From positions 1 to 64,000 of the forward strand of contig VGCH01000008.1 of NCBI GenBank assembly GCA_016870115.1: DNA of 64,000 bases. The letters run 5' to 3'. Every line of letters starts with the position of its first letter. Position 1 is the stretch's first letter. The DNA comes from Alphaproteobacteria bacterium (lineage in GTDB: Bacteria > Pseudomonadota > Alphaproteobacteria > Reyranellales > Reyranellaceae). The notes below the pieces were generated by a model, which ran no database searches, was not told the DNA's origin, and was given only the letters and a program-made list of their open reading frames with translations. Positions 24,668-38,431 of the stretch are shown one piece after another. The position numbers and the translations under genes are program-made.

Positions 24668-25485
24668 TCGGCCAGAAACCCGCGGACATCCTCGACGAAC
24701 TGCCGCCAGGAGGGTTCGTGCGCGCCGTAGTGGGCGCCGCAACAGCCGCCGGGCTTGCTGCGGTTACCCGCGCCTTCGAGGTAGCGCACCGGCAGGCCGA
24801 GCGCGTCGAAGCTGTGGTGCGCGCCGCGATAGATCGCGGTTTGCAGTCCGTCGCGCCCCGCTCCGAGCCGCGCGAACACCGCCTCGCAACGCGCGACCGG
24901 AGTCCAGTCGTCGAGCTCCGCCATCGCGGCGAAGGTGGGCAGGCGCAGCCGCAGCTTCGCGCCCAGCGCGTCGGCGAGCGCGCAGTCGGGATAGACCAGC
25001 ACCGAGGCCTGCGCCTGCGCGGGCTCCCGGTCGTCAGAGCTGGCAAACGCCCGCAACATCGCAACGCCGCCACCGTACGAGTAGCCCATGTAGGCAAGCC
25101 GCTGCGGATCGAAGCCCGGCTGACGCGCGAGCCAGGCGAGGCTGGCGTCGATGTCGTGGGCGCGGGCCTCCGCCTGCGCCTGGCTCGGCCAGTTGCGGCC
25201 GCAGGCATCGCGAATGCCGCGGGCGCCGAAACTGTCGACGACCAGCGCCGCATAGCCCCAGCCGGCGAGAAGTTGCGCCATCCGGGCGGTGTTCATCCCT
25301 GGACCGCCGCAGCCATGGAACACCGCGACCGCGGGCGTCGGCGCGCCCTGGGTGGCAGGGCGATAGAGCTGGGCGGAGAGTTCGACCGTGCGACCGGCCT
25401 CGACCACCGGAACCCGCACCGCCTGCTGCGCCGCGACCGGCGCCGCAAACAGAAGTGCGATCGCGGCGAAGATCCGTCCGATCAC
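24643..25485 (-). CDS. dienelactone hydrolase family protein, secreted (copy 1)
   Basis: A 280-residue alpha/beta hydrolase of the DLH type. An N-terminal signal peptide (IGRIFAAIALLFAAPVAAQQ) points to export. VFHGCGGPG is the oxyanion segment, MGYSYGGGVAM holds a Ser nucleophile in place of the Cys of true dienelactone hydrolases, DDWTP the acid region, and GAHHSFDA the His. The C-terminal KPGGCCGAHYGAHEP has two adjacent cysteines. The start is GTG at 25485, overlapping the stop of the paralogous upstream gene by 4 bp. Together they look like a tandem duplication. Substrate unknown. Confidence 0.88.
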   Translation of the reverse strand: MIGRIFAAIALLFAAPVAAQQAVRVPVVEAGRTVELSAQLYRPATQGAPTPAVAVFHGCGGPGMNTARMAQLLAGWGYAALVVDSFGARGIRDACGRNWPSQAQAEARAHDIDASLAWLARQPGFDPQRLAYMGYSYGGGVAMLRAFASSDDREPAQAQASVLVYPDCALADALGAKLRLRLPTFAAMAELDDWTPVARCEAVFARLGAGRDGLQTAIYRGAHHSFDALGLPVRYLEGAGNRSKPGGCCGAHYGAHEPSWRQFVEDVRGFLADQLARKIR

Positions 25486-26318
25486 GGGCCGCCGAGATGG
25501 GTGAGCAGGAACGCCTCGACGCGCGCCACGCTGTCGCGATAGGCGGGCTCGTTGAAACCGATCCAGGCGCCGCAGCAGCCGCCCGGCTTGTTGCGGTTGC
25601 GCACGTCCTCGCGATAGCGCGGCTTGATCGAGACGCCGTCGAAGCTGTGATAGGCGCCGGGATAGGTCGTGAGCGAGGCCGGCGCCCCGCTAAGGCGAGG
25701 CATCAGATCGTGGCACTTGTCGGCCGGCGTCCAGTCATCCGCCTCGCCGACCAGGATTTGCAGCGGGACGCGCACCGTGAACTTCTTCGCGGTCCGGCCG
25801 CGCAAGGTGCAATCCGGATAGAACGCCGTCACAGCCTTGAAACGTGGTGGCGGCGTGGGCGTCCGGTCGCCCTCCTCCAGAAACGCTGCGAACAGCACCG
25901 CGGCCCCGCCATGGCTATGGCCCTGGATCGCGATCCGGTCAGCCTTCACGAAGGGCTGGGTGCCGAGCCACTGGACCGCGGCATCGGCGTCCCACGCCCG
26001 TTCGCGGGCCTCGACGTTCTGCTTGCCGGTGCAGACCTCTTTCACATTGCGACCGCCGAAACTGTCGAGAACCAGGACCACGTACCCCTTCTCCGACAGC
26101 ACCTTGCCCCAGGTGCGATGGGTGGTGGCGAGTCCACCGCAGCCATGCATCACCACGACCGCGGCGCGCGGACCTTCGCCCGCCGGCCGGTACAACTCGG
26201 CGCCGAGCGTCAGCGTCGCCTTCGGCGTCCGCGCCGGCACTTCGATCTGGGTCATGGACTGCGCCCAACCCGTGCCGGGGAGTGCGATGGCAAGAGCGAC
26301 GAGCAAGGCGCGCATCAT
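25482..26318 (-). CDS. dienelactone hydrolase family protein, secreted (copy 2)
   Basis: A 278-residue DLH-type hydrolase with the same layout as the gene it overlaps. Signal peptide MMRALLVALAIALPGTGWAQ, oxyanion segment VMHGCGGLA, Ser nucleophile in QGHSHGGAAV, acid region DDWTPADKC, His in GAYHSFDG, and the KPGGCCGAWIG motif near the end. The two ATGs at 26318 and 26315 are both possible starts. The tandem pair shares motif order and the double cysteine. They are first and second in a minus-strand operon that is separate from lpd. Confidence 0.88.
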   Translation of the reverse strand: MMRALLVALAIALPGTGWAQSMTQIEVPARTPKATLTLGAELYRPAGEGPRAAVVVMHGCGGLATTHRTWGKVLSEKGYVVLVLDSFGGRNVKEVCTGKQNVEARERAWDADAAVQWLGTQPFVKADRIAIQGHSHGGAAVLFAAFLEEGDRTPTPPPRFKAVTAFYPDCTLRGRTAKKFTVRVPLQILVGEADDWTPADKCHDLMPRLSGAPASLTTYPGAYHSFDGVSIKPRYREDVRNRNKPGGCCGAWIGFNEPAYRDSVARVEAFLLTHLGGP

Positions 26319-26340
26319 GCCGCACTCTACCACAGACCCG

Positions 26341-26622
26341 TCAGCCGGGCCGATCCGGCAGATCGGGGTCGGTGAGGCGTTCGAACTCCGTAAGCTCGCG
26401 TGGCGCCCAGCGGTGACGCCGGGCCGCCACGATCCAGCGCGAGAGGATCGGCCAGCGTCGCCGTGCCGCCCGCACCCATCGCCGCCCCGCCTCGAACTCG
26501 GTGGCGAGCAGGTAGAGTCCCAGCACGAAGAAGATACAGCCTTGCACGATGGGCAAGGCGCCACCGACCACGGCCATCGCGAAGCACGCCACCACCGCGA
26601 TCGCCATCAGCGGCTTGCGCAT
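26341..26622 (-). CDS. small membrane protein, PGPGW-like
   Basis: A 93-residue protein with two hydrophobic segments (about 4-18 and 22-42), then a basic tail RRWVRAARRRWP and an acidic end. The order 'hydrophobic helix, short loop, hydrophobic helix, LLATEFEAGRRW' resembles the PGPGW putative transmembrane family, although the PGPGW signature itself reads PIVQGCI here. Function unknown. The ATG at 26622 lies about 40 bp after the lpd stop, so it may be the last gene of the suc-lpd transcript. Confidence 0.6.
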   Translation of the reverse strand: MRKPLMAIAVVACFAMAVVGGALPIVQGCIFFVLGLYLLATEFEAGRRWVRAARRRWPILSRWIVAARRHRWAPRELTEFERLTDPDLPDRPG

Positions 26623-26663
26623 GGCGTCGATTCCTCTTTGTCGCGGGCGCGGAAAATCACCCG

Positions 26664-28076
26664 CTAGAGATGGATCGGCTTGTCCCACGCGGCAAGGGCC
26701 GCTTCCTTCAGGGCCTCGTTGACCGTCGGGTGGGCGTGACAGATGCGGCCGATATCCTCGGCCGATGCCGCGTACTCCATGGCGAGTGCCGCCTCGGCGA
26801 TCATGGTGCCGGCCTCGGCGCCGATGATGTGGACGCCCAGCACCCGATCGGTTGCCTTGTCGGCCAGTACCTTCACGAAGCCCTCGGTCGCGCCATTGGC
26901 GCGGCTGCGCGGATCGGCGGTGAAGGGATACTTGCCGATCTTGTAGGCGGTGCCGGCGGCCTTCAACTGTTCCTCGGTCCGGCCAACCCAAGCGACCTCG
27001 GGACGGGTGTAGACGATGGAGGGCACCAGATCCCAGTTCACGTGGCCCTTCTGGCCGGCCATCGTCTCGACACACGCGACGCCGTCCTCGCTCGCCTTGT
27101 GGGCGAGCATCGGCCCATCGATGGCGTCGCCAATCGCGTAGATACCCGCCACATTGGTCGCGAAGTGACCGTCCACCGCGATCCGCCCGCGATCCGTGAG
27201 CTTGACCCCGACCTTGTCGAGACCGAGGCCCTCAAGATGCGGCCGACGGCCGATCGCCACCAGCACGACATCGGCCTCCAAAGTCTCGGCCGCGCCGCCC
27301 TTGGCCGGCTCGACCGTCAGCACAACACTCGAACCGGACGCCGCGGCCCGGGTCACCCGGGAGCCCAACTTGAACTTCAGGCCCTGGCGCGTGAGGGCGC
27401 GGTGGAAATGCTTGGTCACCTCGTCGTCGATACCGGGGGCGATGCGGTCGAGGAACTCGACCACCGTCACCTCCGCGCCGAGCCGTCGCCACACGGAGCC
27501 CAGCTCCAGCCCGATGATGCCAGCGCCGATCACCACGAGGTGCTTCGGGACCTGAGCAAGCTCCAGCGCGCCGGTCGAGGACACGATCTTCTTCTCGTCG
27601 ATCGCGACACCCGGCAGGGGCGTCACCTCCGACCCGGTGGCAATCAGGATGTTGCGCGCCGCAAGCGTCGCGCTGACCGAGCCATCCTCGGCCACCACGG
27701 CAACGACGCCCGCGGCTTCAATGCGTCCGGTGCCGCGGAACGAGGCGATCTTGTTCTTCTTGAACAGGAACTCGATGCCCTTGGTGGTTGCGCCCACCAC
27801 CTCGGCCTTGCGCTTCATCATCTGCGGCAAGTCGAGCGCGGGCGCCGCGACCTTGATGCCGTGGGCGGCGAGGTCGTGCCCCGCCTCTTCGAACAGGTGC
27901 GAAGACTGCAGGAGCGCCTTGGACGGGATGCAGCCGACATTCAGGCAGGTGCCGCCAAGCGTCGCGCGCTTCTCGACGACTGCCGTCCGGAGGCCAAGCT
28001 GGGCGGCGCGGATCGCCGCCACATAACCGCCAGGGCCGGCGCCGATCACCACAAGGTCGAAGGACTCATCTGCCAT
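26664..28076 (-). CDS. lpd: dihydrolipoyl dehydrogenase (E3)
   Basis: A 470-residue flavoprotein disulfide oxidoreductase that reoxidises the lipoamide of 2-oxoacid dehydrogenase complexes with NAD. FAD-binding GAGPGGYVAAIRAAQ at the N-terminus, the redox pair in GGTCLNVGCIPSK (near 40-50), the NAD loop GAGIIGLELGSVW, and the C-terminal HAHPTVNEALKEAA with the catalytic His-Glu are all intact. It is downstream of sucB by about 60 bp on the same strand, so this copy most likely serves the 2-oxoglutarate dehydrogenase complex. Start at 28076 fits the family. Confidence 0.96.
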   Translation of the reverse strand: MADESFDLVVIGAGPGGYVAAIRAAQLGLRTAVVEKRATLGGTCLNVGCIPSKALLQSSHLFEEAGHDLAAHGIKVAAPALDLPQMMKRKAEVVGATTKGIEFLFKKNKIASFRGTGRIEAAGVVAVVAEDGSVSATLAARNILIATGSEVTPLPGVAIDEKKIVSSTGALELAQVPKHLVVIGAGIIGLELGSVWRRLGAEVTVVEFLDRIAPGIDDEVTKHFHRALTRQGLKFKLGSRVTRAAASGSSVVLTVEPAKGGAAETLEADVVLVAIGRRPHLEGLGLDKVGVKLTDRGRIAVDGHFATNVAGIYAIGDAIDGPMLAHKASEDGVACVETMAGQKGHVNWDLVPSIVYTRPEVAWVGRTEEQLKAAGTAYKIGKYPFTADPRSRANGATEGFVKVLADKATDRVLGVHIIGAEAGTMIAEAALAMEYAASAEDIGRICHAHPTVNEALKEAALAAWDKPIHL

Positions 28077-28138
28077 GGCCGTCGCCGCTCCCGTTCAACC
28101 TGTCCTGATCCTAAGGATCGCGCGCCCGACCGCTTCCC

Positions 28139-29359
28139 TTACACCCCGAGCAGCAGGCGCTCGGGATCCTCGATGCATTCCTTGACGCGCACCAGGAACA
28201 GCACCGCCTCGCGGCCGTCGATGATGCGATGGTCGTAGGAGAGCGCCAGATACATCATCGGCCGCGCCTTGATCTCGCCGCCTACGACCATGGGCCGTTG
28301 CTGGATCTTGTGCATGCCGAGAATGCCGGACTGCGGTGGGTTCAGGATCGGCGTCGACATCAGCGAGCCGTAGACGCCGCCATTGGAGATGGTGAACGTG
28401 CCGCCGGTCAGGTCGGCGATCGACAGCTTGCCATCGCGCGCCTTGCGGCCGAGCTCGCCGATGCCCTTTTCAATGCCGGCGAAATCGAGCGCGTCGGCGT
28501 CGCGCAGCACGGGAACCACCAAGCCCTGCGGCGTGCCGACGGCGACGCCGATGTCGTAGTAGTTCTTGTAGACGATCTCGTCGCCCTCGATCTCGGCGTT
28601 GACCGCCGGCAGCTCCTTCAGCGCCGCAACGCAGGCCTTGACGAAGAACGACATGAAGCCGAGCCGCGCGCCGTGCTTCTTCTCGAACTCGTCCTTCAGC
28701 CGCTCGCGCATCGCCAGCATCGCGGTCATGTCCACCTCGTTGAAGGTGGTGAGCATGGCCGCCGTGTTCTGCGCGTCCTTGAGGCGGTTGGCGATGGTGC
28801 GGCGCAGGCGCGTCATCCGCACCCGCTCCTCGCGATCGGCACGCATCCGGGGTCCGGACGGCGCCGCCGCGGGGCGCGGCGCTGACGGCGCGGGCGCCGC
28901 GGCAGCGGTCGCGATGGCGGCCAGCACATCGGCCTTGGTGGCGCGCCCGTCCTTGCCCGTGGCCTGGATGGCGGTAGCGGGAACCGCCTTCTCTTCCGCG
29001 AGCTTGCGCGCGGCGGGGCCGGAGGCGGCGAGGTTCGCTGCGGCGGTCGGCGCGGCGGCAACCGGCGCCGCGGGGGCCGGACGCGGGGCGGCCGGCGGCG
29101 GCGGCGCGAGCGTGCCGGCGGCGCCGGCCTCGATGGCGCAGAGCAGCCCGCCCACCTGGACCGTCGCGCCCTCGTCAGCGGCGACCGACAGGATCGCGCC
29201 GGCGACCGTCGCGTTCACCTCGACCGTCACCTTGTCGGTTTCCAGCTCGCACAGGGGCTGGTCGATGGCGACGCGGTCGCCCACCTTTACCAGCCACTTG
29301 GCGATCGTCGCCTCGGTGACGGACTCGCCCAGCGTGGGCACCTTGATCTCGACAGCCAT
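28139..29359 (-). CDS. sucB: 2-oxoglutarate dehydrogenase E2, dihydrolipoyl succinyltransferase
   Basis: A 406-residue E2 that moves succinyl groups from E1 to CoA. One lipoyl domain carries the modified lysine in [11 protein letters not shown] near residue 43. An Ala/Pro-rich linker follows, then the E3-binding domain ([24 protein letters not shown]), and the catalytic domain with [14 protein letters not shown] near residue 375. A second Ala/Pro linker separates the last two. The C-terminal RLLLGV is typical. It is between sucA and lpd in the operon. Confidence 0.96.
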   Translation of the reverse strand: MAVEIKVPTLGESVTEATIAKWLVKVGDRVAIDQPLCELETDKVTVEVNATVAGAILSVAADEGATVQVGGLLCAIEAGAAGTLAPPPPAAPRPAPAAPVAAAPTAAANLAASGPAARKLAEEKAVPATAIQATGKDGRATKADVLAAIATAAAAPAPSAPRPAAAPSGPRMRADREERVRMTRLRRTIANRLKDAQNTAAMLTTFNEVDMTAMLAMRERLKDEFEKKHGARLGFMSFFVKACVAALKELPAVNAEIEGDEIVYKNYYDIGVAVGTPQGLVVPVLRDADALDFAGIEKGIGELGRKARDGKLSIADLTGGTFTISNGGVYGSLMSTPILNPPQSGILGMHKIQQRPMVVGGEIKARPMMYLALSYDHRIIDGREAVLFLVRVKECIEDPERLLLGV

Positions 29360-29384
29360 GAGGGGTTCCTTCTCCGCCGTCCGG

Positions 29385-32282
<2,898 letters not shown>

Positions 32283-32341
32283 GCCGGTCCTCCTTGGGCG
32301 CCGGGCCGGGGGGTGGCCGGGCGCGGGATCCGCGAAATCGG

Positions 32342-33217
32342 TCAGCCGCGCATCGCGGCCAGCATCTCCGTGCCGAGCGCCGCGGGCGAATCGGCCACGC
32401 GCACGCCAGCGGCGCGCAGCGCCGCGACCTTGAACTCGGCGGTGTCCTGGCCGCCCGAAATGACGGCGCCGGCATGGCCCATGCGACGGCCCGGCGGCGC
32501 CGTGCGACCGGCGATGAACCCGACGGTGGGCTTCTTCACCTTGTCGCGGCGCAGGAACTCGGCGCCCTTCGCCTCGGCGTCGCCGCCGATCTCGCCGATC
32601 ATCACGATGCCCTCGGTCTCGGGATCGCGCAGGAACATCTCCAGGCACTCCACGAAGTTGGTGCCGTTCACCGGATCGCCGCCGATGCCGATGCAGGTCG
32701 TCTGGCCGAGACCGGCCGCGGTCGTCTGCGCCACGGCCTCGTAGGTGAGCGTGCCGGAGCGCGAGACGATGCCGATGCGCCCACGCTTGTGGATGTGGCC
32801 CGGCATGATGCCGATCTTGCACTCGCCAGGCGTGATGACGCCGGGGCAGTTGGGGCCGATCAGCCGCGAGCCGGAACCCGCCAGCGCGCGCTTCACGCGC
32901 ACCATATCGAGCACGGGAATGCCCTCGGTGATGCAGACGATCAGCGGCACGCCGGCATCGACCGCTTCGAGGATCGAGTCCGCGGCGTAGGGTGCGGGCA
33001 CGTAGATCACCGATGCATTGGCACCGGTCTTGGCCACCGCCTCGGCCACGGTGTCGAACACCGGGAGATCGAGATGGGTGCTGCCGCCCTTGCCGGGCGT
33101 GACGCCTCCCACCATGCGGGTGCCGTAGGCGATCGCCTGTTCGGAATGAAACGTGCCCTGGCTGCCGGTGAAGCCCTGGCAGATGACGCGGGTGTTCTTG
33201 TCGACGAGGACGGCCAT
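32342..33217 (-). CDS. sucD: succinyl-CoA synthetase alpha subunit
   Basis: A 291-residue alpha subunit that binds CoA and carries the phosphohistidine. [21 protein letters not shown] is the CoA-binding N-terminus, GGVTPGKGG and [10 protein letters not shown] are family motifs, and the active-site His is in [12 protein letters not shown] near 246. The start codon overlaps the sucC stop (TGATG), so the two subunits are translationally coupled and made in equal amounts. Start and length match the family exactly. Confidence 0.97.
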   Translation of the reverse strand: MAVLVDKNTRVICQGFTGSQGTFHSEQAIAYGTRMVGGVTPGKGGSTHLDLPVFDTVAEAVAKTGANASVIYVPAPYAADSILEAVDAGVPLIVCITEGIPVLDMVRVKRALAGSGSRLIGPNCPGVITPGECKIGIMPGHIHKRGRIGIVSRSGTLTYEAVAQTTAAGLGQTTCIGIGGDPVNGTNFVECLEMFLRDPETEGIVMIGEIGGDAEAKGAEFLRRDKVKKPTVGFIAGRTAPPGRRMGHAGAVISGGQDTAEFKVAALRAAGVRVADSPAALGTEMLAAMRG

Positions 33218-34413
33218 CAGTCGGACTCCTTCACCGCCTTGACGATCTTCTCGGCAGCGTCAGCGAGATTCTCGGCCGACACGATCTTGAGGCCGGACTC
33301 CTTCAGGATCTTCTTGCCCAGCTCGACGTTGGTGCCTTCCAGGCGAACCACCAGCGGGACGTGAAGGTTGACCTCGCGGGCGGCGGCCACGACGCCCTCG
33401 GCGATCACGTCGCAGCGCATGATGCCGCCGAAGATATTGACCAGGATGCCCTCGACGTTGGGGTCCTTGAGGATGATCTTGAACGCCGCCGTCACGCGCT
33501 CTTTGGTGGCGCCGCCGCCGACATCGAGGAAGTTGGCGGGCTCCGCGCCATAGAGCTTGATGATGTCCATGGTCGCCATGGCGAGGCCCGCGCCGTTCAC
33601 CATGCAGCCGATCGCGCCGTCGAGCTTGACGTAGTTCAGCGCGTACTTGCCGGCCTCGATTTCAGCCGGATCCTCCTCGTCCTCGTCGCGCAGCTTCTCA
33701 AGCTCGGCGTGGCGGTAGAGCGCGTTGTCGTCGAAGTTCATCTTGGCATCGAGCGCGATCACGTCGCCCGCACCGGTGACGACCAGCGGATTGATCTCGA
33801 TCAGCGAACAGTCGAGTTCGGCGAACGCGCGGTAGAGCGCGCCCAGGAGCGAGGCGAACGCGCCGACCTGCTTGCCCGACAGGCCGAGCGCGAAGGCGAT
33901 CTTGCGGCCCTGGAAGGACTGGTAGCCGGTCACCGGATCGATCGCGTGCTTGACGATCTTCTCGGGCTGGTCGGCGGCGACCTGCTCGATATCCATGCCG
34001 CCTTCGGTCGAGGCGATGACCGCGACGCGACCGCTGGCACGATCGACCAGCAGCGACAGGTAAAGCTCTCGCTTGATGTCGCAACCCGCCTCGACATAGA
34101 GGCGCTTCACGGTACGCCCGGCCGGGCCGGTCTGCTTGGTGACCAGGTCCGCGCCCAGCATCGCGGTGGCGCTGGCGCCGACCTCGTCGAGCGACTTCAC
34201 GACCCGCACGCCGCCCTTGCCGTTGGGATCGTTCTTGAAGCGGCCCTTGCCGCGGCCGCCGGCGTGGATCTGCGACTTCACCACGAACACCGGGCCCGGC
34301 AGGGCCTTGGCCACGTCCAGGGCCTCGGCCGGGGTATAGGCCACGCCGCCCTTCAGCAGCGGGACCCCGTATTTCGCCAAGAGTGACTTGGATTGGTACT
34401 CATGGATATTCAT
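33217..34413 (-). CDS. sucC: succinyl-CoA synthetase beta subunit
   Basis: A 398-residue ATP-grasp protein that gives the nucleotide site of succinyl-CoA synthetase. [60 protein letters not shown], and FLDVGGGA are all present. It is the first gene of the sucCDAB-lpd run, and its start is 159 bp after mdh. A terminator lies in that gap, so a promoter should be located within about 60 bp of the start. I could not identify it with confidence. Confidence 0.97.
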   Translation of the reverse strand: MNIHEYQSKSLLAKYGVPLLKGGVAYTPAEALDVAKALPGPVFVVKSQIHAGGRGKGRFKNDPNGKGGVRVVKSLDEVGASATAMLGADLVTKQTGPAGRTVKRLYVEAGCDIKRELYLSLLVDRASGRVAVIASTEGGMDIEQVAADQPEKIVKHAIDPVTGYQSFQGRKIAFALGLSGKQVGAFASLLGALYRAFAELDCSLIEINPLVVTGAGDVIALDAKMNFDDNALYRHAELEKLRDEDEEDPAEIEAGKYALNYVKLDGAIGCMVNGAGLAMATMDIIKLYGAEPANFLDVGGGATKERVTAAFKIILKDPNVEGILVNIFGGIMRCDVIAEGVVAAAREVNLHVPLVVRLEGTNVELGKKILKESGLKIVSAENLADAAEKIVKAVKESD

Positions 34414-34472
34414 GGCGTCCCGTCGGTCCGGCCTCTGGCGTCAATCGGATGCCGTGGGCTCAATCAGTTTCA

Positions 34473-34505
34473 TAAAAAAACCGAGTGCGCCACGCGGGCG
34501 CACTC
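34473..34505 (-). terminator. rho-independent terminator after mdh
   Basis: A perfect 9-bp stem GAGTGCGCC / GGCGCACTC (34483-34491 with 34497-34505) has a 5-nt loop. On the minus strand it is followed by a seven-T run (34474-34480). It lies about 70 bp beyond the mdh stop and about 60 bp before sucC, so it should end the mdh transcript and separate it from the suc operon. Confidence 0.85.
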
Positions 34506-34572
34506 TATGGGCGGTCCCCGCCCTTGGCAACGACGGGGATGCGTTTTTCTGGGGCTTCGGCGCGGCGCCGAC

Positions 34573-35619
<1,047 letters not shown>

Positions 35620-36564
35620 TCAGCGCGGCTGGCCCATCGGCGGCGGCCGGCCACCGCCGCCCCGTGTGTGGGCGCCACCACGCTTCACGAAGCTCGCATC
35701 CGCCGTCCCCATGAAGCAGCGCGGCACGTGGGGAAACGGCTTGGTGACGACATAGTAGTAGGTGCCCTGCGGGAACTCGGGCGTGACGCCCGTGCGGCCG
35801 TTGCATTCATCGAGATCACCGGAGCCCTGCGTCCAGCCATAGTCCAGGACGTAGGTGCCATCGGGCTTGCCGGAGGGGCCGGGCTGGTCGCGCTCGGCCT
35901 TCAGAGACCAGCTGGGGCGGAGCTCAATCAATCCGCTCTGCGGATTGCGCGGATCGCGGTAGCCGAAGGGGCCGTAGATCGGGAACCCGTCGGCCGCCCA
36001 GCCGATCAGCGCCATCGTGTTGCGGTAGTCCAGCAGCTCCAGAAGCCCCATCGGCAGGCCGTGATAGTGGTAGGACCCGTCAGGCTGGACATGGGCGTTG
36101 TTGCGGTCGATGCCGAGCGGCGTGGCGCCGGACAGCGCCTCGATCATCCAGCCGCTCGAGCGGTCGTTGCGCCAAAACTCCGCGGTATTGGGGTCGAACA
36201 CGACACCGTTCACCGCCACGCCGAACAGATGATTGGGTCGATAGAAAACCACGCAGCCCGTTTTCTGCGGCTTGAGCGGCAGCCGGAAGTAGTAATCCTG
36301 GCGCCGGATCGAGTTGGGATTGCCGTCATTAGGGAAGCGGCCCGTCGCGTGATTGGCGATGCCGTCGGCCCGGATGAAGCGCAAACCCTGGGCCTCGTCG
36401 ATCTCCATCTGCGCGGCGGCGGCGGCGCGACGCACCAGATTGAGCGTCCAGCCGTGGTCGTGGGAGTGGGCGCCCTGCGGTAGGCCATCGTCGTGACTGC
36501 CATGCGCCCAGGCGGCCGATGCCAGTGTCGTCGCGATCAGCGCAAGAAGAGAAATCCGTCGCAT
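35620..36564 (-). CDS. YHYH domain-containing secreted protein
   Basis: A 314-residue exported protein. The signal peptide MRRISLLALIATTLASAAWAHG ends before a histidine-rich stretch (HGSHDDG, HSHDHG). The core carries the defining YHYH motif in DGSYHYHGLP, then GWAADGFPIYGP and LDECNGR, which are characteristic of the YHYH domain family. The histidines suggest metal binding, but no reaction is established. The C-terminal 25 residues are Gly/Arg/Pro-rich. The ATG at 36564 gives a clean signal peptide; a longer frame starts at 36600. It lies between mdh and an alpha/beta hydrolase, in a block that looks accessory. Confidence 0.85.
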   Translation of the reverse strand: MRRISLLALIATTLASAAWAHGSHDDGLPQGAHSHDHGWTLNLVRRAAAAAQMEIDEAQGLRFIRADGIANHATGRFPNDGNPNSIRRQDYYFRLPLKPQKTGCVVFYRPNHLFGVAVNGVVFDPNTAEFWRNDRSSGWMIEALSGATPLGIDRNNAHVQPDGSYHYHGLPMGLLELLDYRNTMALIGWAADGFPIYGPFGYRDPRNPQSGLIELRPSWSLKAERDQPGPSGKPDGTYVLDYGWTQGSGDLDECNGRTGVTPEFPQGTYYYVVTKPFPHVPRCFMGTADASFVKRGGAHTRGGGGRPPPMGQPR

Positions 36565-36615
36565 GCGTACCCCCATTGTCGAGAATACGCGCCTGGGCAC
36601 GAGGTCATCCCCCCT

Positions 36616-37476
36616 TTAGATCGGATGACGCGCCATGTGGTCGAGCAACAGCGCGGTCGCGCGCCCGGCCGCCTGATCCATCACGAAGTGACCGACGCCG
36701 GGCAGAACCTCCATGGTGAAGGGGGCCGCCACGAACTCGCCCGTGCCGTGGGCCGCGTCGGGGCCCACCGTGCCATCCGCATCGCCCCAAATGTAGAGCG
36801 TCGGCACCTGGATGACGCCGATCTCGGCCACCAGCCCGACATTGGCGCGATACCAGGCAAGCGCGGCCTCGAGCGCGGGCTTGCTGCCCAGCACTCCAAC
36901 ATGGCGGGCGATCGCCTCGTCGGGCACGAACTGGCTCGCGAGGTTGCGGCGAAGACGCCGGGCATCATCGGCCAACAGAAGATCGGCGGTCTCGGGTTCG
37001 AGGAACTTGCGATGATGACGCGAGCGGTGCTTCTGCTCGCCGTCGGGCTTCAACAACGCCCGCCGGAACGACGCCGGATGCGGCCGCGACAGGATCGTGA
37101 GCGAGGCGAGCCGCGCGGGATGGAAATGCGCCACGCCCCAGGCCACCTGCCCGCCCCAGTCATGGCCCACCAGATGGAAGCGTCCCTCGGGCCGGCCGGC
37201 CGCCGCCGCGATCTCGACCGCGTCGGCGACTAGATGCTCGAACTTGTAGCTCGCGAGCTGCGCGGGGTCGGGCCGGGCACCGGGCGAATAGCCGCGCTGG
37301 TCCGGCGCCACGGCGCGGTAGCCGCGCGCGGCGAGCGCGGGCATTGCCTCGCGCCAGCTATGCCGCGACTCGGGAAATCCGTGCAGCAGAAGAACAAGAG
37401 GACCGTCGATCGGGCCCGCCACCTCGGCGGTGAAAGCGAGGCCCGATCTGGTCTTGAGGTCGCGCGTCTCGACCAA
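36616..37476 (-). CDS. alpha/beta hydrolase, epoxide-hydrolase-like
   Basis: A 286-residue hydrolase. [13 protein letters not shown] is the oxyanion segment, [12 protein letters not shown] the nucleophile elbow with Asp, [11 protein letters not shown] the acid, and [12 protein letters not shown] the His. The Asp nucleophile suggests epoxide hydrolase or haloalkane dehalogenase-type chemistry. No signal peptide is visible. The start at 37476 is 3 bp from the stop of the interrupted dienelactone hydrolase, so they were one operon. Substrate unknown. Confidence 0.9.
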   Translation of the reverse strand: MVETRDLKTRSGLAFTAEVAGPIDGPLVLLLHGFPESRHSWREAMPALAARGYRAVAPDQRGYSPGARPDPAQLASYKFEHLVADAVEIAAAAGRPEGRFHLVGHDWGGQVAWGVAHFHPARLASLTILSRPHPASFRRALLKPDGEQKHRSRHHRKFLEPETADLLLADDARRLRRNLASQFVPDEAIARHVGVLGSKPALEAALAWYRANVGLVAEIGVIQVPTLYIWGDADGTVGPDAAHGTGEFVAAPFTMEVLPGVGHFVMDQAAGRATALLLDHMARHPI

Positions 37477-37479
37477 GCG

Positions 37480-38355
37480 TCAGCCGACGCCGTTGGCCTG
37501 GAACCATGCCACCGCGCGCTTCCAGCCATCCTCCGCCGCGTCCTTGCGGAAGGACGGACGATAGTCGGCGTGAAAAGCATGCGGCATGTCGGGATAGGTG
37601 TGGATGGTCGACTTGGTGGCCGCCGGCGTGCCCGCCGCCTTCAGCGCATCCCGCATCTTGTCGACCGTGTCGTTCGGAATGCCCGTGTCGGCGCCGTCAT
37701 AGAGGCCCAGCACCGGCGCCTTCAGATCCTTGGCGATGTCGACGGGATGCTTCGGCGTCATCTCGCTCGCAGCGCCGACGACACGACCGTACCAGGCGAC
37801 GCCGGCCTTCACGCCGGGATTGTGCGCCGAGTAGAGCCAGGTGATGCGACCGCCCCAGCAGAAGCCGGTGACGCCGAGCTTGGCGACATTGGCGCGGCCC
37901 TCGCCCTTCACGAAATCGACGCAGGCATCGAGATCGCCCATGACCTGCGCGTCCGGCACCTTCTACACCAGCTCGGAGATCAGCTTCGGGATCTCGGTGT
38001 AGGTCTTGGGATCGCCCTGCCGGAAATAGAGCTCGGGCGCGATCGCCGCGAAGCCCGCCTTGGCGAAGCGGCGGCAGACATCGGCGATGTGGGCATGCAC
38101 GCCGAAAATCTCCTGGACCACCAGCACGACGCCGAAGCCGGTGCCCGTCGCCGGCATGGCACGATAGGCGGCCATCTCCTTGCCGTCCTTCGTCTTGACC
38201 TTCACTTCGCCCGCGACCAACCCGTCCGCCGGCGTCACGATCATCGTCTGCGCTTGCACCGGCTGCGCGGCCAGCGCGAAAGTCGCGCCCAACGCCGGAA
38301 CACTCGCCACCGCACCACGGCGGCCCATCATCGGAAACACGCGATCGCCATCCAT
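37480..38355 (-). pseudogene. dienelactone hydrolase family protein, interrupted by an amber codon
   Basis: The two halves are in one reading frame, separated only by TAG at 37963-37965. The first half (130 codons) has a Tat-like signal ([20 protein letters not shown]), [12 protein letters not shown], and [15 protein letters not shown]. The second half has the Cys nucleophile in GFCWGGR, DGADTGIP with the acid, and MPHAFHADY with the His. Across the stop the sequence reads KLISELV-stop-KVPDAQV, where homologues usually carry a serine-like residue, so one TCG-to-TAG change explains it. A GTG at 37959 could restart translation. A sequencing error or suppression remains possible. Confidence 0.8.
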
Positions 38356-38431
38356 CGTTACCTCCTAGAAAACCTCACCCTGGCGCGGACTCTACCCACG
38401 CGTCCCGCGCCACCACAACGGGAATCGGCCG

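Noticed and set aside
28105-28125. GATCC-TAA-GGATC inverted repeat between lpd and sucB
   Set aside because: Only five base pairs with no U-tract; too weak to call a terminator or an operator.
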